Positions 1 through 10,894 of a DNA stretch of 64,000 nt are shown here, piece after piece. Source of the stretch: Topomyia yanbarensis (lineage: Eukaryota; Arthropoda; Insecta; Diptera; Culicidae); NCBI RefSeq assembly GCF_030247195.1, contig NC_080670.1:158050580-158114579 (forward strand), read 5' to 3'. Made by a program: the position numbers and the translations under genes. The stretch's first letter is position 1; every line of letters starts with the position of its first letter. A model generated the notes under the pieces. That model ran no database searches, had not been told where the DNA came from, and saw only the letters and a program-made list of their open reading frames with translations.

Positions 1-281
1 AGGGTTCGGTCTTGTCTAATCTGGGCAGTGGGAGACCTCTCCAGCACCCGGTGGGGGTGTAGCAGAGGGCCCACAGTCGGTTGCGTTTCGTTAGTGGTGG
101 GCTTGATTGTAGTTGACTTGCGAGGGCCGCGGAAACCATCTCCATTAGCCGACGAAGGTGTGGTAGGAGGCGTTTGGTCGGTTTGACTCAGATACGGTCG
201 TGTAGGCTGGCGTTCTTTAAAAAAGGAAATAATCTCTCCCGTACCGGGTTGTTGGACAGCACGTCGCGGATTTAATTCGCC
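1..281 (-). pseudogene. C-terminal tail of an I-like LINE ORF2 (continuation of 2089-3490)
   Basis: This piece reads on the minus strand as the extreme C-terminus and 3' flank of the non-LTR retrotransposon ORF2 that breaks off at 2089. The two pieces share a 14-bp direct repeat (282-295 and 2075-2088) that encodes RQYDL. The frame resumes after it with a stop, followed by a FF-containing tail of the kind seen after the CCHC-like C-terminal motif of such LINEs. It was separated from the rest of the ORF by the R1 insertion at 296-2074. Nothing here is intact. The link to the 2-3.5 kb piece is strongly supported by the duplication; the clade name is an inference. Confidence 0.6.
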
Positions 282-295
282 AGATCATACTGTCG
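282..295. repeat. 14-bp target-site duplication, left copy
   Basis: AGATCATACTGTCG occurs here and again at 2075-2088, exactly bounding the R1 fragment. Its reverse complement lies inside the I-like LINE ORF2, so the pair marks one insertion event. Confidence 0.88.
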
Positions 296-2074
296 TAGCA
301 GGTGAAGTCTGCTATCTACAGTTTCGTCATTGATACTCCGATATGGGGCTCGTGTTTGGGGTGCTGTGGGAAAACTAAACGGAAGCGTAACAAGCTAAAC
401 AGGACTTTACAGCTGATGGTCGCACGAATCGCGAGTGCTTATGGAACAATAACTCCGGAGGCAGTATGCGTTATCGCCGGGATGATCCCCATCTGCATCT
501 CTCTAGCTGCCACGTCCTCAGCTACTAGCGTAGAAATGCACGTAATGCAAGGAGACTGGTCCGAGTAGACTCGTTGGCTAAGTGGCAGCAGGAGTGGGAC
601 AACGCGAAGAAAGAAAGGTCTGACTCATACCAAATGTGTTCGCTTGGGAGCATAGGAAGCATGGAGAAGTCAACTTCCCTTTGACATAGTTTTTATCTGA
701 GCACGGATGCTTCCAGAAGTACTTGCATCGGTTTGGACATGCTTCGTCCCCCCTTTGCCCGAAGTTTGCAAACGTGCAAGAGACACCGGAGTACGTGGTC
801 TTCGAATGCCCTAGGTTCGAAGAAGTTCGTAGGGGTATGCGTGGTGTAAGAGTTGACAATATCGCGAAGTGATGTGCAACGACGAGCACACCTGGGAGGA
901 AGTGGCAAAGGGACCAACAAAGTAGCGCTATTGGTTAGAAAGTCGCCATGAAGCCACAAATCGGGTTTCGAGAGAAATCATGGCACTGGGGAACTATCCG
1001 ACGGTGTAGAATAGGTCCACTGCCGATGACCAGTTGAGTAGTATGCGACGTAGCACCGGGTTTGGGTCATCGGGGCACCGGTGGAACGAACTTCACCGTT
1101 CACCGGAATCGCCGGTCCGACCTCGACAGCCTACCGGGTAGCTCGTGAGTAGGCTAGATCCACCGCCGGGGATTAGATCGAGTAGAGCGCGTTGTATAGC
1201 TAGCAGTTGGTCGTTGGGGCGCCACGGAACCGGGAGTAATCTATCGCTCCGTTTCGGGGAATTTTTCGTCGGAGTAGGATAGATTCATTGTCGGAGACTA
1301 GACCGAGTAGTTCGCGAACAAGTAAGGACGGGAGCTGATTGGCTCATCGGGGAAGTGGGGCGAAATAGAACGAAAGGGGAACCAAAGGGCTTAAAAGAGT
1401 TGCGGTGCTAACTGGCACCAGACAGGGAGCCAAAGGGCTCAAGAAGTTGTGCTGCTAAAACCAAAGAAGAATCAGTATCGGGAGAAGCTAGACGCACTGC
1501 TGGGGAGTAGACAGCGACGAAACACCACCAGTCGCGGGTCGTCAGGACATCAGCGAATCGGGCGCTCTGCCTCACCTCGATACCTGGCTGGTTGGCTTGG
1601 TTTCGGGAGAACTTCTCTCGCCGGGGGATTCTCCGTCGGAGTAGGTTAGGTTCATCGTCGGGTACTAGACCGAGTAGTTCGCAAACAAGTCGTGAGCTCA
1701 ACGAGTAAGTGGTGCTGAATAGTACGAGAGGAGAGCTACGGTGCTGAATGACACAAGCGAGCCGAGTGCTGAATGGCAGAAGGGAGCCAAATGGGAGGAT
1801 GGTGGTGTGTCGGGGAGTGATGCTGTAACCCTACTGAAGAGACTAACTACTAAGTAGTTGACATAGAGTGGGTGCTATGCACATAAAGAAAACCTTCCCC
1901 GAAGTAATACTGTAAGGTAGTGCCGGAGCGGATTCGGGTTCTAGGCAAGAGCAGTGGTTTTTAGTTGGTCAGGTGATGACAAGCCTTAACCCGTTCGCTG
2001 AGTAGGGTTTTGTACATTATTTTCCTGCATTCTCAGTGGTTTTTTGAAGTTTTTTTCCTGCTCTCTAATAAAAA
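296..2074 (+). mobile_element. 5'-truncated R1-clade non-LTR retrotransposon with ORF2 end and 3' UTR
   Basis: A plus-strand fragment inserted into an I-like LINE and flanked by a 14-bp duplication. From about 299 to 960 it carries the end of an R1-type ORF2: a segment with ASAYGTI, EAVCVIAGMIPI and, in other frames, the HLTQF-like, zinc-knuckle-like and FEEVR regions typical of the R1 C-terminus. Frames change several times, so it is a pseudogene. From about 1020 to 1740 lies a repetitive 3' UTR, then a unique tail ending in CCTGCTCTCT and an AATAAA-plus-A run at 2068-2074. The same 3' terminus appears in the copy at 57.3 kb. Truncation at the 5' end and an A-rich 3' end fit target-primed reverse transcription. 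Confidence 0.85.
1020..1740 (+). repeat. R1 3'-UTR internal repeats
   Basis: Degenerate tandem-like units carry a recurring block of the form ctagatccaccgccgggg-actag-ccgagtag, followed by a segment with tcaccggaatcgcc. Related units occur in reverse orientation at about 20740-21000, 24890-25420 and 57700-58480, always next to R1 sequence. In this copy they lie between the ORF2 end and the A-rich terminus, so they belong to the 3' UTR. Confidence 0.75.
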
Positions 2075-2088
2075 AGATCATACTGTCG
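2075..2088. repeat. 14-bp target-site duplication, right copy
   Basis: Identical to 282-295. It directly follows the A-rich end of the R1 fragment. Confidence 0.88.
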
Positions 2089-3490
2089 CCGGAGCTCCTC
2101 GAGCTCCCGGCAGTTGCATAGGAGGTGTTCAACAGATAGTCGGGTGTTGCATGTGGTACATTCCAATGTTGGTTCCCTAGAAATGTGGGCGCATGTGGGC
2201 GTGAGTAACTGTGACCTTCTGTGTGTGGCCTCGTGATCTCCGCCAGTGGTTATTGAATTCGTTCTGCAGGTTCGTGTGGAACTCTCTGTATATGTCGATT
2301 GATGATATTTCTTCTGGTAGTCGGGCTCGGGGTCGTCTGCCGTGTAGGGCGAGCCAGTCAGCATCTATGTACCCTCTAATGCCGCTTTTGCCAGGGATCT
2401 AGTACAGTGTGATCAGTGCGTCTCGGTGGGAATCGATGGCCTGCTGAAGCTCCTGATGCGATGTTCCGTAGCATTGACGAGGAATCGGTTAAAATTACGG
2501 TTGATTCATGTGCCTTGGACCCGTCGTTGAAAATTTTCAGATGTTGCTGATACTTCCGGTTACTGAGTTCCCTGTATTTTGGTGTGATGCTGCTTGGAAG
2601 GTCGCCGGCTTTTATTGTATGGGTGAGGCTGTCATCTATATATGGGTCGGGGTCGTACCAGGCTCGTGGTCTCACGCGATGTAGTCGGGCGATGTTTGGG
2701 AGGGGTTTATTTGGTGAACTTCCGGTGGATGTTGGTTGCAATGGTGAAAAGATGATATTCGTCGCCTGCAGTCCTCGCGAGGAAGTTTAGTGTTCGTTTG
2801 AAGGCTATCCTAGCTGCTTCCCAGCGACAGGGGAGTACTCCGGCTTCTACACAGGCTGCTTCAGCTGGGGTGCTTGGGAGTTGTCCGAATGTTAGCTGCA
2901 TCGCTCCATGATGTGGCCCGAGGATGAAGGAGTTTGGCATGTGAGTTCGTTCCCGTAAAATACTGTACTGCCTATTAGGGATTGTCCGATGTTGAGTGCC
3001 GTTATACGATTGTTTTTGAGGAGACGCGAGCAGATAGTGCGGACCAGCCGCTTTCTGCTTTCGCATTCCTTCTTAATTCATCGGCAAAGGGGCGTCAACG
3101 TGAGTCTCCTGTGGTAGATGTCTCGGAGGATGACTGGTTCCTTCCGAAAAGATACGATGGTGTCGTTGAGACGGATTAGTCTAGAGTTGGCTAGGTGGTG
3201 AGTGCCGCAGTAGTGGGTGATGACACATTTTTCGGCGAAAATGTTGAATCCATCGGCTGACGGCGTTGACTGCAGCCAATGGATTCAAGTCACCCTACAA
3301 CTATATTTGGGTACGTGTGATGATTTTCACCAGGGAAACCAGAAAATCATCTCCGTAAACGAACACGTATATGCGACAGGGTAGCGCTGCAAATAGGAAA
3401 TTCATCCTGATTGGGAATAGAGGAATAGCGCCACTGCTAGAACTGAACCTTGCGGTACTCCGCTGATCCGCTGCGTACCCGCTACGAATA
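2089..3490 (-). pseudogene. I-like LINE ORF2 remnant: RT and RNase H, minus strand
   Basis: Reading the minus strand from about 3480 downward, the RT core appears first (GVPQGSVLAV-type motif, then VYGDDF at 3346-3357, the catalytic YxDD box with both Asp kept). It is followed by a thumb-like region (TPAEAACVEAGVLPCR, about 2870) and an RNase H-like stretch (IFNDGSKA joined by an apparent deletion to ILTDSSS, about 2440-2540). The end has a Cys-His cluster, CTTCN then EHLLCNC, near 2110-2160. RT plus RNase H is the layout of I-clade and related LINEs and would have served reverse transcription at a nicked target. Many frameshifts and the internal deletion make it inactive. The ORF is interrupted at 2088 by an R1 insertion and resumes at 281. 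Loner or Outcast families are alternatives to I. Confidence 0.8.
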
Positions 3491-6140
3491 TTTTCTTCTC
3501 GCTACATTGTAATCAAATTTAGTACAAAACTTGGCGATCTTTATTACCCACGTTAGACAGCGTCTAAATAATGTACAAAGGGGTTAAGGGCTAAGTTCTG
3601 TCTGGGGGTGCCTTGGGCTTGACGACGAACCTTGGTTTGCGACTCTTTAATCTTGGAGTGTCCTGTGCTAGGACTCCCGAAGATGCTAATATACCAGAAG
3701 ATTTGTTGCAGCCCTTCGCTATCATCCACGCATACTTACGCACAGTGGGGAAGAAAGCTACTTTCAACGCTCAAAACCTCTGGCACCGTGGGTATGTATC
3801 CTGGAGGGTTAGTGTTTCTTAGATGGAAATAAACATTGTTTTGACAACTTTGGTTTTGATCTAGGTAAGTAGAAGAGAAAACTCCATTGACTTGGCTTTG
3901 AATTCGTAATTGTAAATAAGCTGTCAAAAATCTTAATTTTCCAACACAGGGCTGCCATGTGGTTTTTCGGAAAATAGTCTACAATTAAGTGGATTCCAAA
4001 AAAAAAGACGAAATGCGCGTACCTGTTGTAGACACAAGTGAAGTTCTTATGGAATTTAAAATGCGATCGCTCCGATTAAAAGTTCCATGGGATTTTTTGC
4101 AGCGCATTATAAGTGTTACAAAAATTCATAAACTTTTATCAATTGATTGAGACCGACTGACCCACAAAAATTGTTTTTTCACAAAGCCTCGCAAAAACTA
4201 TGCCGATATCCAGCTTCAATTAAAGCAATAACTTCACAATGACTTTCCGCTAACACCTCCTAGTGTGGAACGATGCGAGTGCACATTTGGATAAACAAAC
4301 CAACGATGATAACTGCATACCAAGCCACCTACACTGAACGCTCTGTGAAGCGCACACCGGATGAAAAATGTCTCGCATAGATTTACCGAACGCCCCTCGT
4401 TGAGAGCAGAAGCGTTAAATAAGCAACAAGTTGGAAATGGGTGAAAATAAAATGCAAAAAAAACTCAAATTAATACTTTAATTGCCATCCATAACTTACT
4501 GCGATAACCAATCGAAACTGATAACAACATGACAATTAATTAATTTTAACCGTTTCGCCGCCGTACAGCTTCATCAGTAAATTTACGTTCGGGCGGGTAG
4601 GTCCAATTTGTTTGAACGGGGCTCAATTTGAAACTGTCACATCTCATATGGTGTTGTTGACTTAATTACAGTTCCAGTTATTCGAAGACATAAAGTAGCT
4701 TCGAGTTTTCGATAAGCGAGTATATTACAGCTAATCTGTATGTAGATGTATTTATCTGTCAATTTCCCTTTTTGACAATCGGTCAATCTGTTTGACTCTC
4801 CTGCTGCGCTAGTTTGTCAGGTTTCTGTCAATCTGTCAACCTGCCAAATTCAATCACACCCAGCAAGCCGTGTGAAACTCGTCATCCCTGTACGTAACTC
4901 CAGTATGTACCTACCTATACTCGCTTCGAATTGTAGGTGCAACGTTTGTCACCACCATCATCCCGTTCCGCCTTCACCCGGGGGCTGCGGTCAGCATGAA
5001 CAAGTGTGCTTACTACTTTTCGAACCATGTATGTATGTACACTGAAAGTGTCGCGTCTTCTCTTCGCCTGTGGCTATCTGGTTCTGTCCATTCACTTGGC
5101 TAGGGCTCGGCGTGCTACGAGAAGGATGTGCTGGCCGTGGCGCAGCCGAGCACAGCTGGATATCAAAAAAGGGATGTGCTGGAGGTTTTGGGGTGATTTT
5201 GTAGCAATGTCGGTTACAATTCATTGATTCGGTTAGCTATATTCGGCCAATCTATGACTAAGAGATATGAAAATTAAAAGAAGAAAAGTGGTGGCCTATT
5301 TTAGGAGTACAAAAAAATGTTTTTTGGGATAAAATTTTGATTTGAACGTGTTTTAAAAATATTACAAAACATTTTTGAACTACGATTTTAGGCTCATGTA
5401 GATGAAAATACAATTCTGAGTAGAACGAATTTTGAATTGTTTAGATTCATCAATGGCTTTCTTTGTTATTTCTCCTGCCGATTCTAAAGAAATGTGCAAT
5501 GAAACGTGGAGAGCATGCGTGTGGACGAGCTGGTAGATTTCTCCACGACCAGGTCAATCCATGCATTCGTATAGATGTGTGTGCTATTATGTATTTGACT
5601 CGACTCCATATTTTCGAAAATTCTTTATATTAGGTTCTGAAACAATTGTAGTACGTTCTTAGATAGCTTATCTACCGATATAACCAATGAATAACTCAAT
5701 GCCTGCCCGTATGAGCCATATTCATTTTTTTCCGACAAAGGTATGAAGCGCGATGCTGAAGATTTTATAAAACCTAACAGATTGATATTCCGTCGTGGTT
5801 TCCAGTTTAAAACAAGCATATTATATTGCAGGAATACTGTATCTTACGAAGGAGTACCGTATCTACGTTCCCGCACAAAAAGTTGAGATCGATGGCGTGG
5901 TTGCCAGTTCGCTATGAAGAACAGTGTATGTTGTAAAGAAATTTATAATTAGAAAACAAAAAACACCAAATCTACTATTTATTTATAATATAATAATTGT
6001 CCTTTTGTGTACAACGATGTTTGTCGGAGCAGTATTAGTGTTTGTATTACATTTAGGTTGTAAACTTGATTTTCTTTTTAAATAGGTTTTGCAACCAATT
6101 TTTAGCATATATGAGAAAATCCAGGATTAGTACAATGATT
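3491..6140. other. No gene recognised
   Basis: AT-rich sequence with short open frames only (none over about 80 codons) and no domain I can recognise. It includes a GC-richer patch at about 4900-5230. Position 3865 has a plus-strand GTAAGTAG donor-like string, but no credible exon lies before it. Confidence 0.5.
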
Positions 6141-6226
6141 CCTTTGGTTGTTCAATATGATAATATTTTTTGACCTTTTATGACCTTTGGTTGTTCAATA
6201 TGATAATATTTTTTGACCTTTTATGA
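6141..6226. repeat. Perfect 43-bp tandem duplication
   Basis: The unit beginning CCTTTGGTTGTTCAATATGA is present twice with no mismatch at 6141-6183 and 6184-6226. It does not encode anything recognisable. Perfect identity suggests a recent local duplication. Confidence 0.93.
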
Positions 6227-7353
6227 CATCCAGACAATGTGTTGAGAAGGAAAGACGACCGTGGTTGTATTACAAAACACAAGAAATCCGTTCCAATCAA
6301 GCTATGTTTTGGTTGTAATAAATAAGTCAATCCATTTAAGATTTATAACCAAACTTTTAATAGCTTTCAAAAAAATTTCTTGGATGCTAAAGCTAAAAAT
6401 AATTGACACATATTTTTTGTTTTTGCTGAATATGATATTTTTTTCAAGTTATGAGTTTTTGAATTTTAAAAGTTTATTAAATTGAACATTTTTCAATCAC
6501 TATTCTGCCGTTCTACGCATTATTGTCCAATGTATATAGGGAATCCCATAGAACATGGGACAATTTAGCTGATAACGGCAGTATTCGATTTATGAAAAAA
6601 AAATGAAATAGAAAAGTTTCGTTTTCGCATGAGCGGAAAAATTTAAATAAAAATTGTATTTTGTTACAAAACTTATGTGCCCTGCAATTATTATAAACAA
6701 ATTGAGTTTTTCAATGTTTTTAATGCTTTCATGTAAAAAGTTGAGTGGATCTCAAAATATTTTTTGAGATATTACAATTATTACATTAAAACAAGGCGAA
6801 TTTACATTAAATGCCCAATGATAGGCCAGTTACAATTGAAGTATCTTGCAACGTACTTCGAGATCCATTCTGAAATTTGTACACAATGCTCTCAATATAA
6901 TTGTAAATGTTTTAAAAAAAATAAAAGAAATCTGTAAACAAAAACAAATATTACAAAAAAATCCAAAGAGCTCATGCGAAGGCGCAACTTTTATTATTTC
7001 ATATTTTTGTAAAGAAGAATTTAATTTCAGTCAAAACAAAAATACTTGTCAATTATTTTTAGCTAAAGAATGCGACAAAAAATTTTGGAATAAGCTAAAA
7101 TTTTAGTTGCAAATCTGACGTCATGTCATTTATTGGTATCACGTCCAATTCAAATCGTTTTCAACTAAGAATTCATCTTGTGCTAATGAGAGCAACAAAG
7201 ACGCCTATTTAAGGATGTATGGCGAGATATTAATTATTTTTAATTTGAGATTTTTTGTAAATGTCTGATGGAATAACAGTTCGAAAAATGAATGATTTCA
7301 GTCTGTCATTCCGTTGGGCATTACCACATATTTCAAATAAAGGTACGGACAAT
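6227..7353. other. AT-rich stretch, nothing recognised
   Basis: Very AT-rich with low-complexity short open frames. No domain, RNA or clear repeat was seen. Confidence 0.5.
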
Positions 7354-8685
7354 TACCGGCCTCGGGGGTTACTTTACGCCACGGGGGCTACTTTACGCCA
7401 AAATTAAAGAATGATACTTAAGTTTCTAGTTCATATTTAGCGTAATATTTGGACAAAAGCAAAACATAGTATTGTTCGCTGGTTCATCACAGATATATAA
7501 AATGGATAGGGTTTTAAGAAAATGCTTGCAAGTAATCGTAGTAGGCGATGAAACTGAAATATAAAATATACTCAAAAAGCATTGTAACTTAAATTCTCTT
7601 GGGAAAGTGCGATATACTAGTCAAATTATTAGATAAGATGATATAGATAACGTGAAATTAACCTGGCTATGTAATGTAATTATTTGTGTTTGTACTTTTT
7701 CCGTATTTTTGATTGTGTGGTCATTGGTCTCCATATGTCCATTTTATATAAAATGGGGCTACTTTACGCCAAGTTTTACTTAAGTCTCTATTACACAATC
7801 TGTATATTTGATCTAAAATTTGCTTATTTTTGTTGGATTTGATTTTAATACAAAGCATATATTTATTGGCGAACTAGTTTGACTGTTTTGAAAAATAACA
7901 GTAATCGATAATTTGCAATTTGAGTAGTGTAGTTGTAATGGCGCAAACATATAAAAACGCCATCGTTTCTAGAAGTATGTAAACTATGTATATTGAAGCA
8001 ATTTGTTGTGGAATGACAGAAAAAGTAGCGGGAAATAGTTCTGCAGTGAGACGAATGACCTTATGGTTAAAACCTTACTAAACAAAAAGGTCCTCAGTAT
8101 ATTTGAAATGGATATCTCATTAAAGATGGATAAACTGACCGGACCATTAAATATAACAGTACCATTCGCGTTTCTAATGGAAAAGCCTTTGCGCTCCGGA
8201 ACAAAATTAAAACTACTTTTAGAAAAATTCTAAAAGAAGGTTGTCTAATTCACAAGGTTCAATAAAAAAGTATATCATGAAGAGTGTTTTTTCTCGGCTT
8301 GTTGTTTTTCATTGTAGGACTTATTGACTCTCCAAAGCAAGGTTATTGGATGCGTGGTACGGAGTTTTTGAACATACCCATTTATTTTCACGAGCACGAC
8401 ATATAAATAACGAGCATAATCCATAACAATCAAGAAGTTAACATGATCTTGGAAAAAAAAACTATTTGGCGTAATTTAGCCCCCCTGTGGGTGCGACTTT
8501 ACGCCAATATTTAGTTCTTTATATCTCATATTCAATCTAGATTTTCCAAAAGTTCTTTTTATTGACTTTGGAGGTACTTCTGCCATATGTAAAACATCAA
8601 ACAGTTTCTAATTTGAAGTTGCGTGATCGTAGTGTAATGTACAAAACGTTCTATTTTTGGCGTAAAGTAACCCCCGATGACGGTA
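7354..8685. mobile_element. Non-autonomous TIR element with CGGGGGTTACTTTACGCC ends
   Basis: The left end begins TACCGGCCTCGGGGGTTACT. The right end, reverse complemented, begins TACCGTCATCGGGGGTTACT, so the termini match over about 27 bp with three mismatches. The phrase GGGGCTACTTTACGCC or close variants recurs inside at about 7384 and 7755, and inverted near 8468, as subterminal repeats. There is no transposase-like frame. I could not define a clean target duplication, so the superfamily is open. Confidence 0.7.
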
Positions 8686-9376
8686 CGTCAAAACCTAAAA
8701 ATGCATTGTATATTGGAGCATTATGGAAACAAACATAACATGAAATAGTTCAAGCTTCTTTAAATTCCTGCGGACTCCCTTTTCTGAGTCGAGATATCCA
8801 ACAAACTAAATAAATGCGAAAACTACATATTAAAAAGACTGATATCTCTTTTCTTCCCCCATACAAACGAGATGCGGCAGAGGTTACAGTGCCTCTATTG
8901 GAGGAAGGTGGGAAGCTTAATGTAAAAATGTATATGTGTGTGTGCATCACTACGGGAAGTACCACCTTTACCCGCACGTGTAATTGCATTTACGGTCTCC
9001 AGATTCTAGACAGAGTTGCCAGTCTTCTTGATATGCAGTCTTCGATAAATGTCTAATATTCATGTGTCTAAAAAGGTAAAATTTAAGAAGTCCATCATCT
9101 CGTTAGCAAACGAAACGCTTACCGATGAAAAATGGACAATGTCTTAATAAAATATAACTTTTCTTAAAAACATAATGCCAATATATCCGAAAGGAATAAA
9201 TATCGTCCAGCAATATTTCTCTCTCTTTCTCTCTCGTACTGAAAACAATTCAAGAAAAGTATATAAAAGAGCTCATGTTATAAAGAAGGAAGCTATCCAC
9301 AGAATGATTACTTCAATATCAACAAATATTGTGAATACAAAAATAAATAAGCAGTATTCAATTTAATGTCTTAACC
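8686..9376. other. Unassigned; weak open frames on both strands
   Basis: Overlapping frames of 79-80 codons lie on opposite strands at 8750-9056. Neither resembles a protein I know. A CT-rich microsatellite-like patch lies at about 9219-9236. Confidence 0.4.
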
Positions 9377-9660
9377 ATGTCTTTTTCTACTACATTTGTT
9401 CGGTTCAATAGAATGGACATTTTTGAAATTATTACTTTCGGCCAAATAACGCTTGGACCAAAATCGATTGGCCCAGTACTAGTCGACCCAATGACTTTCT
9501 GCAAATGGCCTTCAACAAAACGACATTTGGCAAAAACGATTCATGCTGCCAATATGCATTTGGCCAAATGACTCTTTTGGCCAATTGGCCCAAATAACTA
9601 GCGTTCGGTAAAACAGTATTAGGCCAAATGACTTTCGGTCAAGTGACCCGACTTAGATAC
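9377..9660. repeat. ATTTGGCCAAATGAC-type degenerate array, left
   Basis: Many degenerate copies of a 15-20 bp unit built on the self-complementary core TTTGGCCAAA, alternating with ATGAC or AACGAC. A related array in the opposite orientation lies at about 13940-14060. The two look like inverted ends of one old element that now contains the 3.9-kb retroposon. Confidence 0.72.
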
Positions 9661-9795
9661 TGAACCTGAAGGACTATGTAGAAAACAACAAAACTCAAAC
9701 ATGTGGACCATTAGGATTAATGTGCCATAATTTTTAAAACACCAAGATATTAATCGTTTTCGTATCATTAAGTCGTTATCCAGATATTTTTTCGA

Positions 9796-9816
9796 CTTGC
9801 CTATTTACCTCGTAAA
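9796..9816. repeat. 21-bp direct repeat, left copy
   Basis: The string starting CTTGCCTATTTACC and ending CTCGTAAA (21 bp) is repeated without mismatch at 13722-13742. The right copy directly follows a 6-bp-unit tail, as expected of a retroposon target duplication. Confidence 0.85.
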
Positions 9817-10894
9817 GGGATTCGAGTGTGCATCTTCGTCGCGAACGGTTGACTCTCGTAGAGCTCCCTTCGCGTCGGTTAATTTTAATCATTTACGGCA
9901 CAGTTTACTGCCTTCCGGTTATCGAAAGTGTGAATAACGGTGCAATTGAACGATAATATAAAGTGAAGTGGCTTATAAAAGCATTTTTCGGCTGACGCGA
10001 GTGGTGACAGTGTGAAAATCTAATTTCGGCAAATGAAAAAAAAATCTTTTCCTTGCATTACGGGCCGTGGATTCCCGATGCAAGGACAGTAAAAGTGCAC
10101 AGAAAACGTCTAGCAACACAGTGTATATTCTAAAAATAGTGAAAAATGGTTTTTGGGAAAATAAAGTTCGATCCGAAAAGTGAAAAAATACGGCGATAAG
10201 AAAATTTGGTATAATCAAATAATTGGTGTTTCACCAGCGACTTGCGACTACCAGGTGTCGCCCCAAAAATCTTCACCCGAAAAATAGGTGGCAAACCAGC
10301 CGATCGGTGCTCAGCTAATTTCGTCTGCGTCCCTTGTCACCTATTTTTTTTATTGGGTGTTTCATCGGCGGTGCTATCTTTGAAAATGAGCCGCCTTGGA
10401 TATTCAACTGTTTTTTTGCTTTCTTATTTTATTGCAAATGAGTAGAGGTTTTGATTCTTTTATATTCGGGATTGCAGATATTTTGTCGCATGTAAATTTT
10501 GGGCGTTCGTTGATGTGATGGCACTGTAAGGGAACACGTATCCGCCGGTCGGCCAACTTTTCTTTGGACTGAGCAAACTAATTTCTATGTTTGTTTGGGG
10601 TTTGTTTTACCAACGGGGGAACTGATCCACAGAGCATTCAATGTGCTTAGGGAAAACACATGGCTTTATTTAAGTGGAATGATGACTTCAATCATGTATA
10701 ATGTTTGAGAATTGACAATTCGCGACAGGGATTGGGGACCGGTTGGCAATTACCTTCAGTTATGTCCGCACGAAGAATAAGTGTTTTTCTGTCATGTTCA
10801 TTGGTTAGCGTTCAATTCTATCTCATGCCCCCACGCGAGTCTGGGTCTATTGATGACATTTGGTCCTTGGACAGGCGACGATTGGGTGCTGTTG

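Noticed and set aside
5006..5227. Opposed open frames of 73-77 codons at 5.0-5.2 kb
   Set aside because: Both strands are open, neither peptide has a recognisable domain, and there is no splice or promoter context.
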